DNA of 22,245 bases from Chara braunii (lineage: Eukaryota > Streptophyta > Charophyceae > Charales > Characeae): assembly GCA_003427395.1 (NCBI GenBank), contig BFEA01000255.1, positions 2,042,754 to 2,064,998 on the forward strand, written 5' to 3'. The position numbers were made by a program, and so were the translations under genes. The notes under the pieces are model-generated. The model made no database searches, was not told the DNA's origin, and saw only the letters and a list, made by a program, of their open reading frames with translations. Below, in pieces: positions 1-8,805 of this stretch (positions within the stretch are counted from its first letter, which is position 1; every line of letters starts with the position of its first letter).

Positions 1-41
1 CTCTCTCTCTCTGTGTGTGTGTGTCTCTGTCTCTGTCTCTC

Positions 42-85
<44 letters not shown>
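1..85. repeat. CT/GT compound microsatellite
   Basis: The window opens with alternating (CT)n and (GT)n dinucleotide runs that continue without a break to about position 85, ending in a long pure GT run. The open frames across it are low-complexity and not a gene. It is probably cut by the window edge. Confidence 0.95.
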
Positions 86-86
<1 letters not shown>

Positions 87-467
87 CAATAAAACCGCCA
101 GCGCATTGCCTCGGCCTTGTGGAAATTTGTTCATCGCCTACTCCAAACTTTTCAGGGCTGGGGGCTCCCGGACAATGGTTGGCGGAGCCAGCCAAAAAAT
201 GAAAGCCGCCAGCGGAAATCACAGGCGTGCCAGCTCTGATCATCCACAGAAGCCTGGACAGTGGAAGGAAGAGGCAGAAATGAGGGAAAACTTGCACAGC
301 AAAGGACAGGCGAAGCAAAAGAAAGAGAAACTGGAAGCAACTGCAGATATGTGAAAAAAACTACACAGCAACTTTGAAGGGCCTTTTTCTATCCTCAGGA
401 CGTTCTCGCAACGAATCTGGCCTTCAGTGCGATCACATAGGTCCAGTCTACTTGTCACCTACTGTCT
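86..467. other. Non-coding stretch with one dispersed-repeat copy
   Basis: I see no gene here. Positions 153-215 resemble 17345-17413 and, more weakly, 16701-16760: all three share a core of the form CNGGACCAANATGGC followed by a GCCAGCCAAAA-type A-rich segment. This looks like a dispersed repeat whose class I cannot name. The rest of the stretch shows nothing I can support. Confidence 0.4.
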
Positions 468-682
468 TCAGCCGAATAGAACTTCCGGACATTTTAGTTG
501 TACTTGGGGCATCTTTCTGTCTAGATAGAGCAATTATGACCATGTGCTATATTAGATACAGTCTACTTGTGAACTACCCTCTTGCCCCAAATAGAATGTA
601 TGCAAATTGCAGTAGTTCGTGGGGCATCGTTTTCAGTCTAGATACAGCAATTATGACCATACGTTCTATTCAGGCGATCGGC
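468..682. repeat. Two adjacent ~97-bp foldback (MITE-like) elements
   Basis: Two short imperfect inverted-repeat units lie side by side, about 468-563 and 583-682. The second is clearer: its left end (AAATAGAATGTATGCAAATT) is answered on the right by the complement of ACCATACGTTCTATTCAGG. The two units also share direct similarity (GGGGCATC...TCTAGATA...AATTATGACCAT). They belong to the family of the near-perfect palindrome at 19960-20049 and the relics at 4680-4840. No target duplication is clear. Confidence 0.5.
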
Positions 683-908
683 ACATCCCGGCGAGCCCTC
701 ATCTGGGTCCACCTTCTTTGAAACAGATCAACTACAGACAAGGCAGCAAGTGGCTAACAAAAAAGGCACTTAGCGCTCGTTTTTTTTTCAACATCACATT
801 GCACGACCACTCTATACGAGTGGTGGTGAGAGCACCACCCACATTGACGCCTTGCAGGGAGGATGGCTCCAATCTATTGGTTCGGAGAAGCGCCTGTTTG
901 AAATTGGG

Positions 909-1684
909 AAAAGTTATAGAAGCTCCCCGCCGCGAAACCTTTGCATCCATATCTCCCCAAAATGGACACTCTGCATTTGAGGTCCCCCAATTACCTTTTC
1001 TGTAATTCTTGCTCCCCGGTAGGGCCTCAGACCGGGCCTGAGGCCGCAGAAGCTGATAAGCTTGGCTCTTTTCGAAGTTTCCGTTCGGCCTGCGGCACAC
1101 TTGCACTTTCTAGGATGTATCTTTCTCGAATCAGGCCCAGGTGAGGTGAAGGCCCAAGTACCTCCGGCCGTACTGGGCCGGTAACGACCCCAATGCAAAA
1201 ATGGCGGGAAGTCATTTTCGGACCTGCGGCACACTTGCACTTTCTTGGATGTATCTTTCTCGAATCGGGCCCAGGTGAGGTGAAGGCCCAAGGACATCCG
1301 GCCCCGTCCTGGGCGGGTAACGCCTGCTATGCAAAAATGGCGGGAAGTCATTTTCGGACATGCGGCACACTTGCACTTTCTTGGATGTATATTTCTTGAA
1401 TCGGGCACAGGTGAGGTGAAGGAAGTGCGGACACGAGTATGCTATGCCCATTCGAATGTACCGAACCCGAATATCGCCCATGTACAACTGGGTTGGCAGG
1501 CGGCTGGAAATTCGAAGTGACTACCGGAACAGAAACTTGAGCCTTGGTTATCAAGCTGTCGTGGCCTCAGACCGGGGAGCAAGAATAACAGAAAAGTTAT
1601 TGGGGGACCTCAAATGCAGCAAGTCCATTTTGGGGAGAAATCGATACCAAGGTTTTGCCGCGGGGAGCTTCTATAACTTCTCCC
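909..1684. mobile_element. Foldback / Mutator-like element with ~110-bp inverted ends
   Basis: The arms at about 911-1020 and 1572-1680 are inverted copies: AGTTATAGAAGCTCCCCGC on the left is matched by its complement on the right, and similarity continues through the GAGGTCCCCCAAT and TTGCTCCCCGG segments. The same 12 bases, TTTGAAATTGGG, flank the element at 897-908 and 1685-1696. Long inverted ends with a roughly 9-12 bp target duplication fit Mutator-like or foldback DNA transposons. No transposase frame is present, so it is non-autonomous. The middle is filled by a ~135-bp tandem repeat. Confidence 0.75.
1091..1425. repeat. ~135-bp tandem repeat, about 2.5 units
   Basis: The motif TGCGGCACACTTGCACTTTC recurs at 1091, 1225 and 1361, giving periods of 134 and 136 bases. 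Between repeats the units share AAAATGGCGGGAAGTCATTT and CAGGTGAGGTGAAGG. The array lies between the inverted arms of the foldback element, an arrangement typical of foldback transposons. Open frames across it are by-products of the periodicity. Confidence 0.9.
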
Positions 1685-1770
1685 TTTGAAATTGGGTCCA
1701 GTGATCCACACCGTATGATCAATCAGGGCGCTCCAATTCTCAGAATAGCCCTTTTTGGGGGGAGGACTAA

Positions 1771-1892
1771 GGGGCTCGCTGCACTACTCCACCAAAGGCG
1801 TGAAATGGCATGCATCGTCACCTCAAAGGTGGAAAGATACACTTGCCATTTTCTGTGTCTTTTCCACATTAGGCAAGTGGAGAACGAGGCCC
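1771..1892. mobile_element. 122-bp Harbinger-like MITE (degenerate)
   Basis: The left end GGGGCTCGCTGCACTACTCC and the complement of the right end (GGGCCTCGTTCTCCACTTGCC) are imperfect inverted repeats. They match the GGGCCTCGC...CACTACTC ends seen at 2845, 4069 and 18647. TAA precedes the left end and TAC follows the right, close to the 3-base TWA target of PIF/Harbinger elements. The length equals that of the two 122-bp elements at 18647-18893. Confidence 0.4.
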
Positions 1893-2102
1893 TACGTAAT
1901 CCAGAAATGATATCATACACATCCATGAAGGTCCCCAAGTGTACTCCCCTAAACCCCTCCATATTTTGAGAATAATGATTCAAAAAGAGCTAAAGTGACT
2001 TCTTCCTTGCCTGATATGGACAAGGGTGAGCAGTCTCCAGACACCACAGATACCCTGGCTAGAAATTCATCGTCTTCTATCTCGCATCCCCACTAGGGCC
2101 GA
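1893..2102. other. No recognisable feature
   Basis: Ordinary mixed-composition DNA. I find no convincing frame, repeat or RNA gene here. Confidence 0.5.
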
Positions 2103-2244
2103 AGAGGCAGGTGTTTCTTAAAAAAAAAATAAAAAAAATGAAACATACATATCGTCAAACAGAGCTGCCCGGTAACGCAGAGAGGGAGAAGAGGACAACA
2201 ACGAGGGACTGTGACGAACTGTTTCGTCGGAGAGGCAGGTGTTT
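2103..2244 (-). mobile_element. Small insertion flanked by a 14-bp direct repeat
   Basis: AGAGGCAGGTGTTT occurs at 2103-2116 and again at 2231-2244, bracketing 114 bases. Just inside the left copy lies an A-rich tract (2119-2139). Read on the minus strand, the insert therefore ends in a T-rich tail next to its target duplication. Some plant SINEs end in T tracts, which is the reading I favour. I could not identify a convincing pol III box A or box B, so the class is unproven. Confidence 0.45.
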
Positions 2245-2844
2245 GGATTCTTTTCATTTGGCACATACAGTCAGTCAGTCTCCTAATTAGCACAGGGCCA
2301 GCAATGCCGCACTGGCTCCTATATGGGTTCTCGTGTGATGTACAAACTATGGGACGCTGGGTCTCATCCCCAACACATGCTGCTCCTAATGAATAGCTTG
2401 GAGCCTTCCACCACTGGGATAGAGGGCTTGCAGAAGGGCTATTCGCCAAAAAAAAAAAAAAAAAAAAGTGTCATCATTCTCATCTCTTTCTCTCTTTTTC
2501 TTTTTTTCTTTGTCTGATGTTTCTCTCTATCCAAAAGTAGCCTGTAGTTAGTACAAACAAAAGGTGCGATGGCGAAGACAACCACGAAGTGGGGATTTGA
2601 TGATGGCAAGTGAACTGTTTCCCGTACCTAGCGGCCCCTTTCTTGCTTAGATCATGAATTAGCGTTAAGGTAGCCAGTCAAAACAAAAAAAAGGTCATGC
2701 TAATGATAAGGGCAAGAAGACTTTTGGGTCAAACGAAGTCTCATTAGTTGATCATAATAATACCGTAGAAATGCTCCAGGAACCCAAATATACAAAAACA
2801 GAAAGCCATTGGCCTTCTTTTGGGCCTTCTCCAGCCCACTGCAT
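2245..2844. other. A-tailed sequence and pyrimidine-rich DNA, no gene
   Basis: A run of about 15 A at 2453-2467 ends a stretch that could be a plus-strand retroposed sequence, but I found no matching target duplication and no recognisable body. A CT-rich tract follows (about 2470-2533). The remainder to 2844 shows nothing I can support. Confidence 0.35.
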
Positions 2845-2990
2845 ACGGGCCTCGCTCCACTACTCACCGAACGCGTGAACACTACTCACCGAACGCGCAA
2901 AATAAGAATGAATCTTCCGCTAGAACATGAGAACGTACACCACCAATTTTTTTTTTGTCTTTTGTGCATGTGGTCAGGAGTGAAGTGACC
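2845..2990. mobile_element. Harbinger-like MITE fragment
   Basis: CGGGCCTCGCTCCACTACTC at the left, followed by a GAATGAATCTTCCGCTAGAACATG-type interior, matches the left half of the element at 18647-18768. The segment ACTACTCACCGAACGCG is duplicated in tandem inside it. A right end is only weakly suggested near 2970-2990. Confidence 0.4.
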
Positions 2991-3289
2991 CTGCCGTGTA
3001 CACATAAGCCGAGTGGTGGCCACTCCTCATGACGAGTCTGCATGGAAGACAGTTTTTCTTTTTTTCTTGTTTCAACACTTACGAAAGACAAACAATTGGC
3101 TCGCGAGCAAGCTTGTACTGTTCCCACTCAGTGGGATTCTGAGTTACCATACGTCGCCTCTGGTCCCAATACTGAACCATACCTGTATTTGACCCCAATA
3201 TTGGCCTGAATAGGAGCGAATACAGCTATAATAAACTTGCAATGTCATCAGGGGAAAGACGGTGCTGGCCTGACACCACTGTCAGATGC
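2991..3289. other. No gene; small foldback relic
   Basis: CTGAATAGGAGCGAATACAG and the following CTATAAT (3204-3236) look like a decayed end of the 90-100 bp foldback family seen at 19960-20049. Nothing else is recognisable. Confidence 0.25.
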
Positions 3290-3353
3290 TTCGAATTAGT
3301 AGAGCGAATCCCCAGGCCAAGTCCTACTGACGTAGATTCTCTGTTCAAGGCCC

Positions 3354-3425
3354 AACAATGGGCCCCGCTCCACTACTCTCCAAATGTGCAAAATGAAAAT
3401 GAATCCACCACTAGACCATGGAAAG
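3354..3425. mobile_element. MITE left-end fragment
   Basis: GGGCCCCGCTCCACTACTCT followed by CCAAATGTGCAAAATGAAAATGAAT-type sequence and CTAGACCATGG matches the left half of the element at 18647-18768. No right end is evident, so I treat it as a fragment. Confidence 0.35.
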
Positions 3426-3895
3426 AAACGTCGCCATACTTTTTGTCTATTATTCATGTGGATAGAGTCCGTCTTTCTTTGGATCACGGAAGCAGATATA
3501 CCATTCACACCCGAAAGGCCGAGTGAGATATAATCTCACTACTCTACACCCCTGCGAGATACCGTGGTGACAGCATTCCTTGCAAAAAATCTTAAGAGCG
3601 CGTCCAGACAATTCCCCAGGGGAAGGCCCACTGCCCTAGATTCTCTGCTCAGGCCCACTGCTCTCACTACTACACAGTTAGACCAACGAATGCAAGCAAG
3701 TGGAATCGCAAAGATAAAGCGCCTTGCTCCACTACTCATCAACTTATTTATTTATTATTTTTATTTTTTATGTTTATTTTATTTTATTTTATTCACTACT
3801 CGTCATTCAACATGCATTTGGACTGTTTCCCCAGGGTAAGCCCAACTCACCTAGATTCTCTGCTCAGGCCCACTGACCTCACTACGACACAGTTA

Positions 3896-3962
3896 GGGCC
3901 TCGCCACACCACTCTCGAAATGTGAAAAGAGAAAAATGTGGTGGGCGCATCTGGCCATGTTC
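3896..3962. mobile_element. Harbinger-like MITE, left half only
   Basis: The left end GGGCCTCGCCACACCACTCT starts directly after TTA, the expected TWA target, at the same point in the 148-bp repeat as the next copy (4069). It breaks off within CTGGCCATGTTCTAGCC. Confidence 0.5.
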
Positions 3963-4068
3963 TAGCCATTCAACATGCATTTGGAGAATTTTGGACTGCT
4001 TCCCGAGGGGAAGCCCAACTCACCTAGATTCTCTTCTCAGGCCCACTGACCTCACTACTACACAGTTA

Positions 4069-4178
4069 GGGCCTCGCCACACCACTCTAGAAATGTGAAA
4101 AGACAAAAATATGGCGGGTGCATCTGGCCATGTTCTGGCTGGAAGTTCTTCTCATTTCGCACATTTCAAGAGTGGTGT
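4069..4178. mobile_element. Harbinger-like MITE missing its right tip
   Basis: The left end GGGCCTCGCCACACCACTCT follows TTA. The right side, TTCGCACATTTCAAGAGTGG, is its inverted partner, but the last ~15 bases and the second TTA are lost where the sequence runs into the neighbouring repeat. Same family as 18647-18768 and 16863-17334. Confidence 0.6.
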
Positions 4179-4440
4179 CCCCAGCGATTCCAAGCAAGTG
4201 GAGTCGCGTGCAATCACAAAGATAAAGGGCCTCACTGCATTATTCACCATTCTACATGCATTTGAACTGTTTCCCCAAGGGAAGGCCAACTCACCTAGAT
4301 TCTCTGCTCAGGCCCACTGATGTCACTATACAGTTAGAACGACGAATCTAAGCAAGTGAAATCACAAAGATAAAGGGCCTTGCTCCACTAGTCGACATTC
4401 TACATGCATTTGGACTGCTTCCGGACCAGGTGCATTTGGA

Positions 4441-4679
4441 CGAGACCACCATTCGCAATGCATTTCCGGACGCTTATGAGGTCCAGATACATATAGAGTG
4501 GGGTGTAGTGGAGAGAGGCCCAAAATCCCCAAAGAAAACATGACGGAGTGGGATGCAAATGGAGGGAGAAATAAACAAAGACCAGAAAGAATTTGAAAGA
4601 CAAGGACTGTGCGATTCTGGCTGTAAGCAGACACGAAAGCCTTTTTAGGGCATATATGCACACCCCACCGTCTTCACCC
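4441..4679. other. No recognisable feature
   Basis: GACCAGGTGCAT at about 4433 continues the repeat shared with 22000-22050. Beyond that I see no gene or repeat I can support. Confidence 0.4.
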
Positions 4680-4840
4680 TAACAGATGGTCTATGGTATG
4701 GTGATTATAGCCGCGCATCTAGACCGAAGAAGTTGCCCCAACCGCAGCTATAATGGCTTTGCACTCAATTCGGTATGGTCAATACAGCCATATCTAGACT
4801 TAAAATTTGGTCTCGGACGGCTGTAACAAACATACATTCA
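4680..4840. repeat. Decayed copies of the ~90-bp foldback family
   Basis: GATTATAGCCGCGCATCTAG at 4701, answered by CGCAGCTATAATGGC near 4742, parallels the arms and loop of the palindrome at 19960-20049 (CATTATCGCTGCATCTGGAC...CAGCTATAATGACC). A second, poorer copy with ACAGCCATATCTAGACT and its partner GGCTGTAAC follows at about 4780-4830. Confidence 0.4.
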
Positions 4841-5211
4841 ATCTGTGTGAAGTCTGTACTCGGAACTCCATCATCCCGCATCAGATCGAACTGCTTGGCC
4901 GCATACGTCCAAACAAAATTGAGCCTTGTCGGTTAAAATCAGTCAAAGATTGAGCTGTCAAAGATTGAGCTTTTCTGCTCACATCGTTACAGGGCACCGT
5001 GCATGACAACTGTATTTTGTGCTGAGCCTGGGGTTATTTTTCTTGCTCTCTTTCAAGGAAATATCTTGAGAGTTTCTTTTAGTTTTCAAAAGCCCCATAC
5101 CATCATGGCATCCCAAACGATTGGGATTCTGAACCTGTCAGATGATAGTTCTAGGCGCACATCATTCTGCCAGATGGCAGGTACCTCTGTTTTGTTGTCT
5201 TTTGTGTTGGG
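4841..5211. other. No gene; short direct duplication
   Basis: GTCAAAGATTGAGCT occurs twice in tandem around 4943-4972. Otherwise this is unremarkable sequence leading up to the insertion site of the truncated LINE. Confidence 0.45.
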
Positions 5212-6253
5212 TTGTTCCGCTATGTTTTTTTTTGTTTTGTTTTTTTTTTTCGAAGTTCAACTTCAACTTACTCAATAACATTCGGAGGCCGGGGTCCTCC
5301 ACATTACTTCCCGGTTCAAACCAGTACCTGGAAGCATCATCCAGCTTAGCTTACAGGCTACAAGCCTGCAGGTCTTTCCTACAGAGCCAGCAGCTCATCG
5401 GCTGCGCATTACCTACTGCTAACGTTAGCGTACAGAAACTACCGGGACTCCTACCTTCCTATGGGTCTACCAAAATCCTAGGGTCCTAGTCCTTGGTTAG
5501 CTACTCTTCCTGGTTTCTACGCCTGCTACCCCCATTCCTAATATTAATTCTACTCAGCTAACTGTTGTACAGTCGCCTCTCTCACAGTAAGAACCTATAC
5601 CGGTTTCGGGAGAGCCTCCCAGAGGCTATAACTAGTCTTCGTTGGAGCGGGTCCCTATCTCGGGACAGCTGGTATTGGTCCCTATATACGGGACTATGTC
5701 CTACACCAGACTCATCAATTAACACTCCCTCCAACCCCTCATGCCATCCAACTGCTGCCTTCCTACTGTGGAAATAAGGACCGAGTGTTCAGGTCGTCCC
5801 TAAGCTGCGAATAGCCATTCCGACACCTGCAGCTTCCCCCCTTCTACTGACGCCAGCCTACCTTTCCGAGCCCAGTTTCCTTGGAACCATCTAATCCCAC
5901 TGATTTTGTTTCTAACCCTGACCACTTTCCGCGACCAATCCCCTTTAACTGCGAGTACAATGTTGTGCTTGATTTTGGCTTTGATGGCCTGATCTGAGAT
6001 AAATTTATTTTGGGACAGCACTGTGTTCCGTTCCTCCCAGATTACCCAAAATATGACTGCTCTAATCACTGTTGCGACATACCCCCAATCCTTGTTCCCC
6101 TGAGTCTGAAGGACCATGGCTCCAAACAGAATCCAGTTTTCGTCCCATGTGAAAGCGTTCTCACAAATTCTATTCCAATGATCCATCCACCAGAACCATA
6201 CTCTTGGAGACAAAGGGCAGGCCAGCCAGAGGTGCATTGTTCCGCTATGTTTT
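5212..6253 (-). mobile_element. 5'-truncated LINE with 17-bp target duplication
   Basis: TTGTTCCGCTATGTTTT occurs at 5212-5228 and 6237-6253. Between them, read on the minus strand, lie the end of a LINE ORF2 (6236-5800), a ~550-base 3' untranslated region, and a poly-A tail (T-rich run at about 5229-5250). The poly-A lies next to one copy of the duplication and the 5' truncation point abuts the other, which is the classic product of target-primed reverse transcription. The nick implied on the target strand is TTTT/G, similar to L1-type endonuclease preference. The 3' untranslated sequence is unlike that of the main LINE, so this is a second family. Confidence 0.9.
5800..6236 (-). pseudogene. 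LINE ORF2 C-terminal fragment (zinc-finger tail)
   Basis: About 145 residues are open, with no start of its own because the copy is 5'-truncated. The N-terminal part reads HLWLACPLSPRVWFWW, matching the second half of the CCHC motif that follows RT in plant L1-like ORF2 proteins (H-x4-C, then an aromatic-rich stretch). Further on, IFWVIWEERNTVLSQN matches the typical A-x-W-x-IW-x-ER-N signature of the same C-terminal region. The frame ends at a TAG at 5800, with about 24 more open codons after it, so the original end may be slightly further. It cannot make an active enzyme because RT and endonuclease are missing. Confidence 0.85.
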
Positions 6254-6286
6254 GTCTTATTGTGCTTTTTGTCTTTCTTATTTTAA

Positions 6287-6456
6287 ACCACCAGTACCTT
6301 TCCCATATATCGGGCGCGGGCAGTTTCGGAGGCCCCAAACGAGAAACGGGCCTCCGGTGAAATTATCAAGGGTGGCCCTTTCCCGCTTGGATTCTGAATA
6401 TACTCTGAAGATACCAGTGCGACGTCTATTTTCAAGTGGGGAAAGGTACAGGTGGT
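6287..6456. mobile_element. 170-bp MITE, ACCACCAGTACCTTTCCC ends, TTAA/TCAA flanks
   Basis: The left end ACCACCAGTACCTTTCCC and the right end GGGAAAGGTACAGGTGGT are near-perfect inverted repeats. TTAA precedes the left end (6283-6286) and TCAA follows the right end (6457-6460). Five other elements in the window share these ends and T(T/C)AA flanks. TTAA targets are characteristic of piggyBac-type transposons, but the alternative is that the TTAA is simply the outermost part of the inverted repeat. It has no coding capacity. Confidence 0.75.
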
Positions 6457-6480
6457 TCAAAAAGGCAACGGCCTTGGGGT

Positions 6481-6610
6481 ATCATCATCAAACTGACCGG
6501 GCCCAGCTTATTCAGCGTGATTTCACTTATCCAATTCCATCAGGATTTGAACTCGGATCTGCTGGTCAGCAGATATATGGGTGTACCATTCACTCACATG
6601 AGCTGGGTAC
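6481..6610 (-). mobile_element. tRNA-derived SINE
   Basis: On the minus strand there is a box A-like CAGCTCATGTGAGTGAATGG (about 6605-6586) and a good box B, GAGTTCAAATCC (6554-6543), spaced as in a tRNA gene. They are followed by a non-tRNA body, GATAAGTGAAATCACG..., ending in CTGGGCCCGGTCAGTTTGAT. The same box layout and tail recur at 16155-16285, and the box A region and tail at 17545-17675, which supports a SINE family rather than a tRNA gene. The acceptor-stem pairing of a tRNA is not evident. Confidence 0.7.
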
Positions 6611-7133
6611 GTTATTGTTCTTTGTTTTATGGTTTGGTGCTTTGTTTTGTTTACCTTTGTCCTTCTTTAGCTGTGGTTGTCCACTCTCAAACCACAAGTA
6701 CACCGCCCAGGCAAAAGAAATTCATTGAAAACGACTCATTCCCGAAAAAGATCGGGGGTCGGGACAGGGTCGGCACACACGCAAAAAAACAAAGAAACTG
6801 CAAATTGAGGAACGACGTCGGGGAAGGCCCTGAAGGAGGTGTGCTCACACTAGAATATTCAGGAACAAATCTAACCGCACCTTTTTCTTTTTGGCTCCAT
6901 GCCAGCGAGGCAGGGAGCACTGCAAGGACTTCCGACACTTTGTCAAAGAGGGCATATACTCAGATTCTGTTTCTAACCGGTTTCACATCCATACTGTTGT
7001 TGCTTTTGTTTTTGCTTTTAATTTCTGAAAGTAACGTCCGTGATGAACGTGGAGCTGTAAACGCCCTCACTGAGGGCATACTCTCACACCGACCCCTGAT
7101 TCTATATCCAACTGCTTTCTCTTTTTTTTCTTT

Positions 7134-8353
7134 AAAAAAAAAAAAAAGAGGACAAGGCTCCAGTCTATTCGTGGGGAGCAGCACGTGCTGGGAACCGGGC
7201 CCAGCATCCCATATGGAAATTTACATAGAATTTTGAAAGTTTGAGATACCTGGCCACAACAAAACACGCCACACAGAGGTCCTACAAATGCTCAAAACTC
7301 TTGGATCCCTAGCAACCCTTCTAAAGCTCTCCAGCACTGTCTTACTCCCTGACGGGCTCTTCCAAGCCTCACAACCCCACCCTGCTGGGTTACAGGGCAA
7401 CATGACTCACCCCAGCTCCGACCAGCGTCATCCCAGCAGCAACCCTTGGTTGTCCCTTGGAATGCCCCCCCCAAAGCATCCCCAGATCTCTCTACCAGGC
7501 CTCACACTCCTGCAACAGCAGGTTACAGGGCAACGCCCCAGCACCGGCCAGCGTCGTTCTGGCATCGAACAGCTGCAGATCACTGAGTATATCAGCAATG
7601 GAGCCGTCTAAGATGAGTTGCGATGAGTCCCCCGAATCCTAATCATTCTTAAGACCCCCTTGGCAACCACGAAGAACCAACCAAACCTTGGATCTTCGGA
7701 ACATTCAGACCCAAAAAAACACCTGCCTTAGTGCTTCAGCAGCCCAACCCTATCTGCCTCCCCCCAATGTCCTGATACTCGATCTCAACCAGGCCTCACA
7801 CCCCCAACTGCTATGTTACAGAGTGGCACGACCCACCCCAGAACCCCCCCACCTGCTAGGCTACAGGGCAAAGTGACCCGCAACGGCTCCGGCCAGCGTC
7901 GACTAAGTACCAGCTCGCCAATAAACACTAGAGTGCCTTCCACCCTCGACAACTCCCCAGATCTCTCTACCAGGTCTCAGACCCCCGTGCAGCTCGAGTT
8001 GCAAGGCAGCGTGACCAAGCATCAGCACCGACCAGCGTCGTTCTGGCCTCATCCATTAGCAAACCACCGGGACCAAGGACATCAGCAGATAGCAGTCAAG
8101 CCCCAATCATCACCCTAACTGTAATTCCGATCATCCAGCTCCTCCAGGCACTGGTTGCATCAATTGACGCTATTCCTTTCAAACCTACTCCGGCAAGACT
8201 TACCGCGGTAGAGCCACCATCTCCACCACGGCTGTGCCCTATTTCCACCCTACAGGCTAACCCCTTCACCACAGAGCGCATGATTTCCAACCATCGCAGC
8301 CCACACAACCCACAGCAACCAGCACCAAACTTGTGAAGATTCCAAATAGAAAT
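7134..8353 (-). other. Extra 3' segment of the LINE: possible transduced flank
   Basis: This 1.2 kb lies between the two A-rich tracts of the LINE (7122-7147 and 8354-8388, plus-strand coordinates). Its distal end (about 7153-7210) resembles the block next to the inner tract (8443-8500): GGCTCCAGTCTATTCGTGGG against GGCTCCATCTATTGGTGGG, then CGGGCC(C/T)AGCATCCC in both. The middle is pyrimidine- and C-rich and contains a degenerate repeat. Because the 15-bp target duplication encloses everything, the whole stretch appears to have moved with the LINE. A 3' transduction that read into a neighbouring related LINE end, or an internal duplication, would explain it. Confidence 0.5.
7355..8060. repeat. 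Degenerate repeat, at least four units
   Basis: Units share CCAGGCCTCACAC..., GGTTACAGGGCAAC and CGGCCAGCGTCGTTCTGG. They begin at about 7365, 7493, 7790 and 7971, with irregular spacing (about 130-300 bases). CCAGATCTCTCTACCAGG precedes two of them. Proline-rich frames across the array reflect base composition; I do not regard them as genes. Confidence 0.6.
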
Positions 8354-8388
8354 TCTTTTTTTTTTTTTTCTTTTTTTTTCTTTTTTTA
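8354..8388 (-). repeat. Internal A-rich tract of the LINE
   Basis: On the plus strand three T runs are separated by single C bases; on the LINE's sense strand this is an A-rich tail with G interruptions. It sits directly after a 3'-end-like block (8389-8500), so it looks like a fossil or genome-encoded LINE tail inside the longer insertion. Confidence 0.75.
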
Positions 8389-8805
8389 AACACCCCCCTT
8401 CAGTGCTAGTGCTGCTGATAAGAGCAGACACCACTAGCACCGGGGGAGAGGCTCCATCTATTGGTGGGGAGCGTCACCTGATGGAAAACGGGCCTAGCAT
8501 CCCTTATACAAAGTCTGAGAATGAGTAAGCATCGTAGTTGTGAGTCCTGCCAGCATTGATTACCCTGTCTACAGAGGATTGACTGAGCAGGTGTTGTGAA
8601 AATCATCATGATGTAGCCCTTATCTCCCGTATCTCTTCACCCTCAGGGCGCCAGATCTCTCAATATGCACTGATACCTCTGCCGATACCTCTGCTGGAGG
8701 TTGTAACACTGTTTAGTTAGAAGGAAAAACTCCCTGGGGGGCTCCAGAAGAGAGTTCCTTATTGGAAATTGGGGGAGGAGCACCTTCCCACTGTTTCAAC
8801 CCCAA

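Larger units (their letters stand above)
780..1725 (-). mobile_element. LINE 3'-end remnant, interrupted by a foldback element
   Basis: Read on the minus strand, this ends in an A tract (T run at 780-788) preceded by sequence resembling the 3' untranslated end of the main LINE. The box GGCTCCAATCTATTGG at about 868 matches GGCTCCATCTATTGG near 8447, and similarity continues through the TTTGAAATTGGG that flanks the inserted foldback element (909-1684). After removing that insert, the alignment carries on to about 1725. No coding part survives, so this is a short, 5'-truncated copy. Its upstream limit is uncertain and no target duplication was found. Confidence 0.5.
3290..4440. repeat. Cluster of a ~148-bp repeat with MITE insertions
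   Basis: A unit marked by CTAGATTCTCTGCTCAGGCC recurs at about 3637, 3851, 4024 and 4295, with a poorer copy near 3335. The cleanest spacing, between the two TCTACATGCATTTG(G/A)ACTG boxes at 4251 and 4399, is 148 bases. Longer spacings are explained by a T-rich (TTTA/TTTTA) run at about 3740-3793 and by MITE sequence beginning at 3896 and 4069. Each unit contains GGGCCT(T/C)GCTCCACTA, so part of the repeat may itself derive from MITE ends. A further related piece lies at about 22000-22050. No coding frame is credible. Confidence 0.7.

Noticed and set aside
6535-6612. tRNA gene on the minus strand
   Set aside because: Box A and box B are good, but an acceptor stem and standard cloverleaf are not apparent, and the sequence continues into a tail shared with two other copies, so a SINE fits better.
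6436-7236. 266-codon open frame on the plus strand
   Set aside because: It runs through the end of one MITE, a SINE on the opposite strand, another MITE end and into the LINE tail. No domain or compositional signal supports it.
7360-8060. CRISPR-like array
   Set aside because: Repeats are long, degenerate and irregularly spaced, and the context is a eukaryotic LINE segment.
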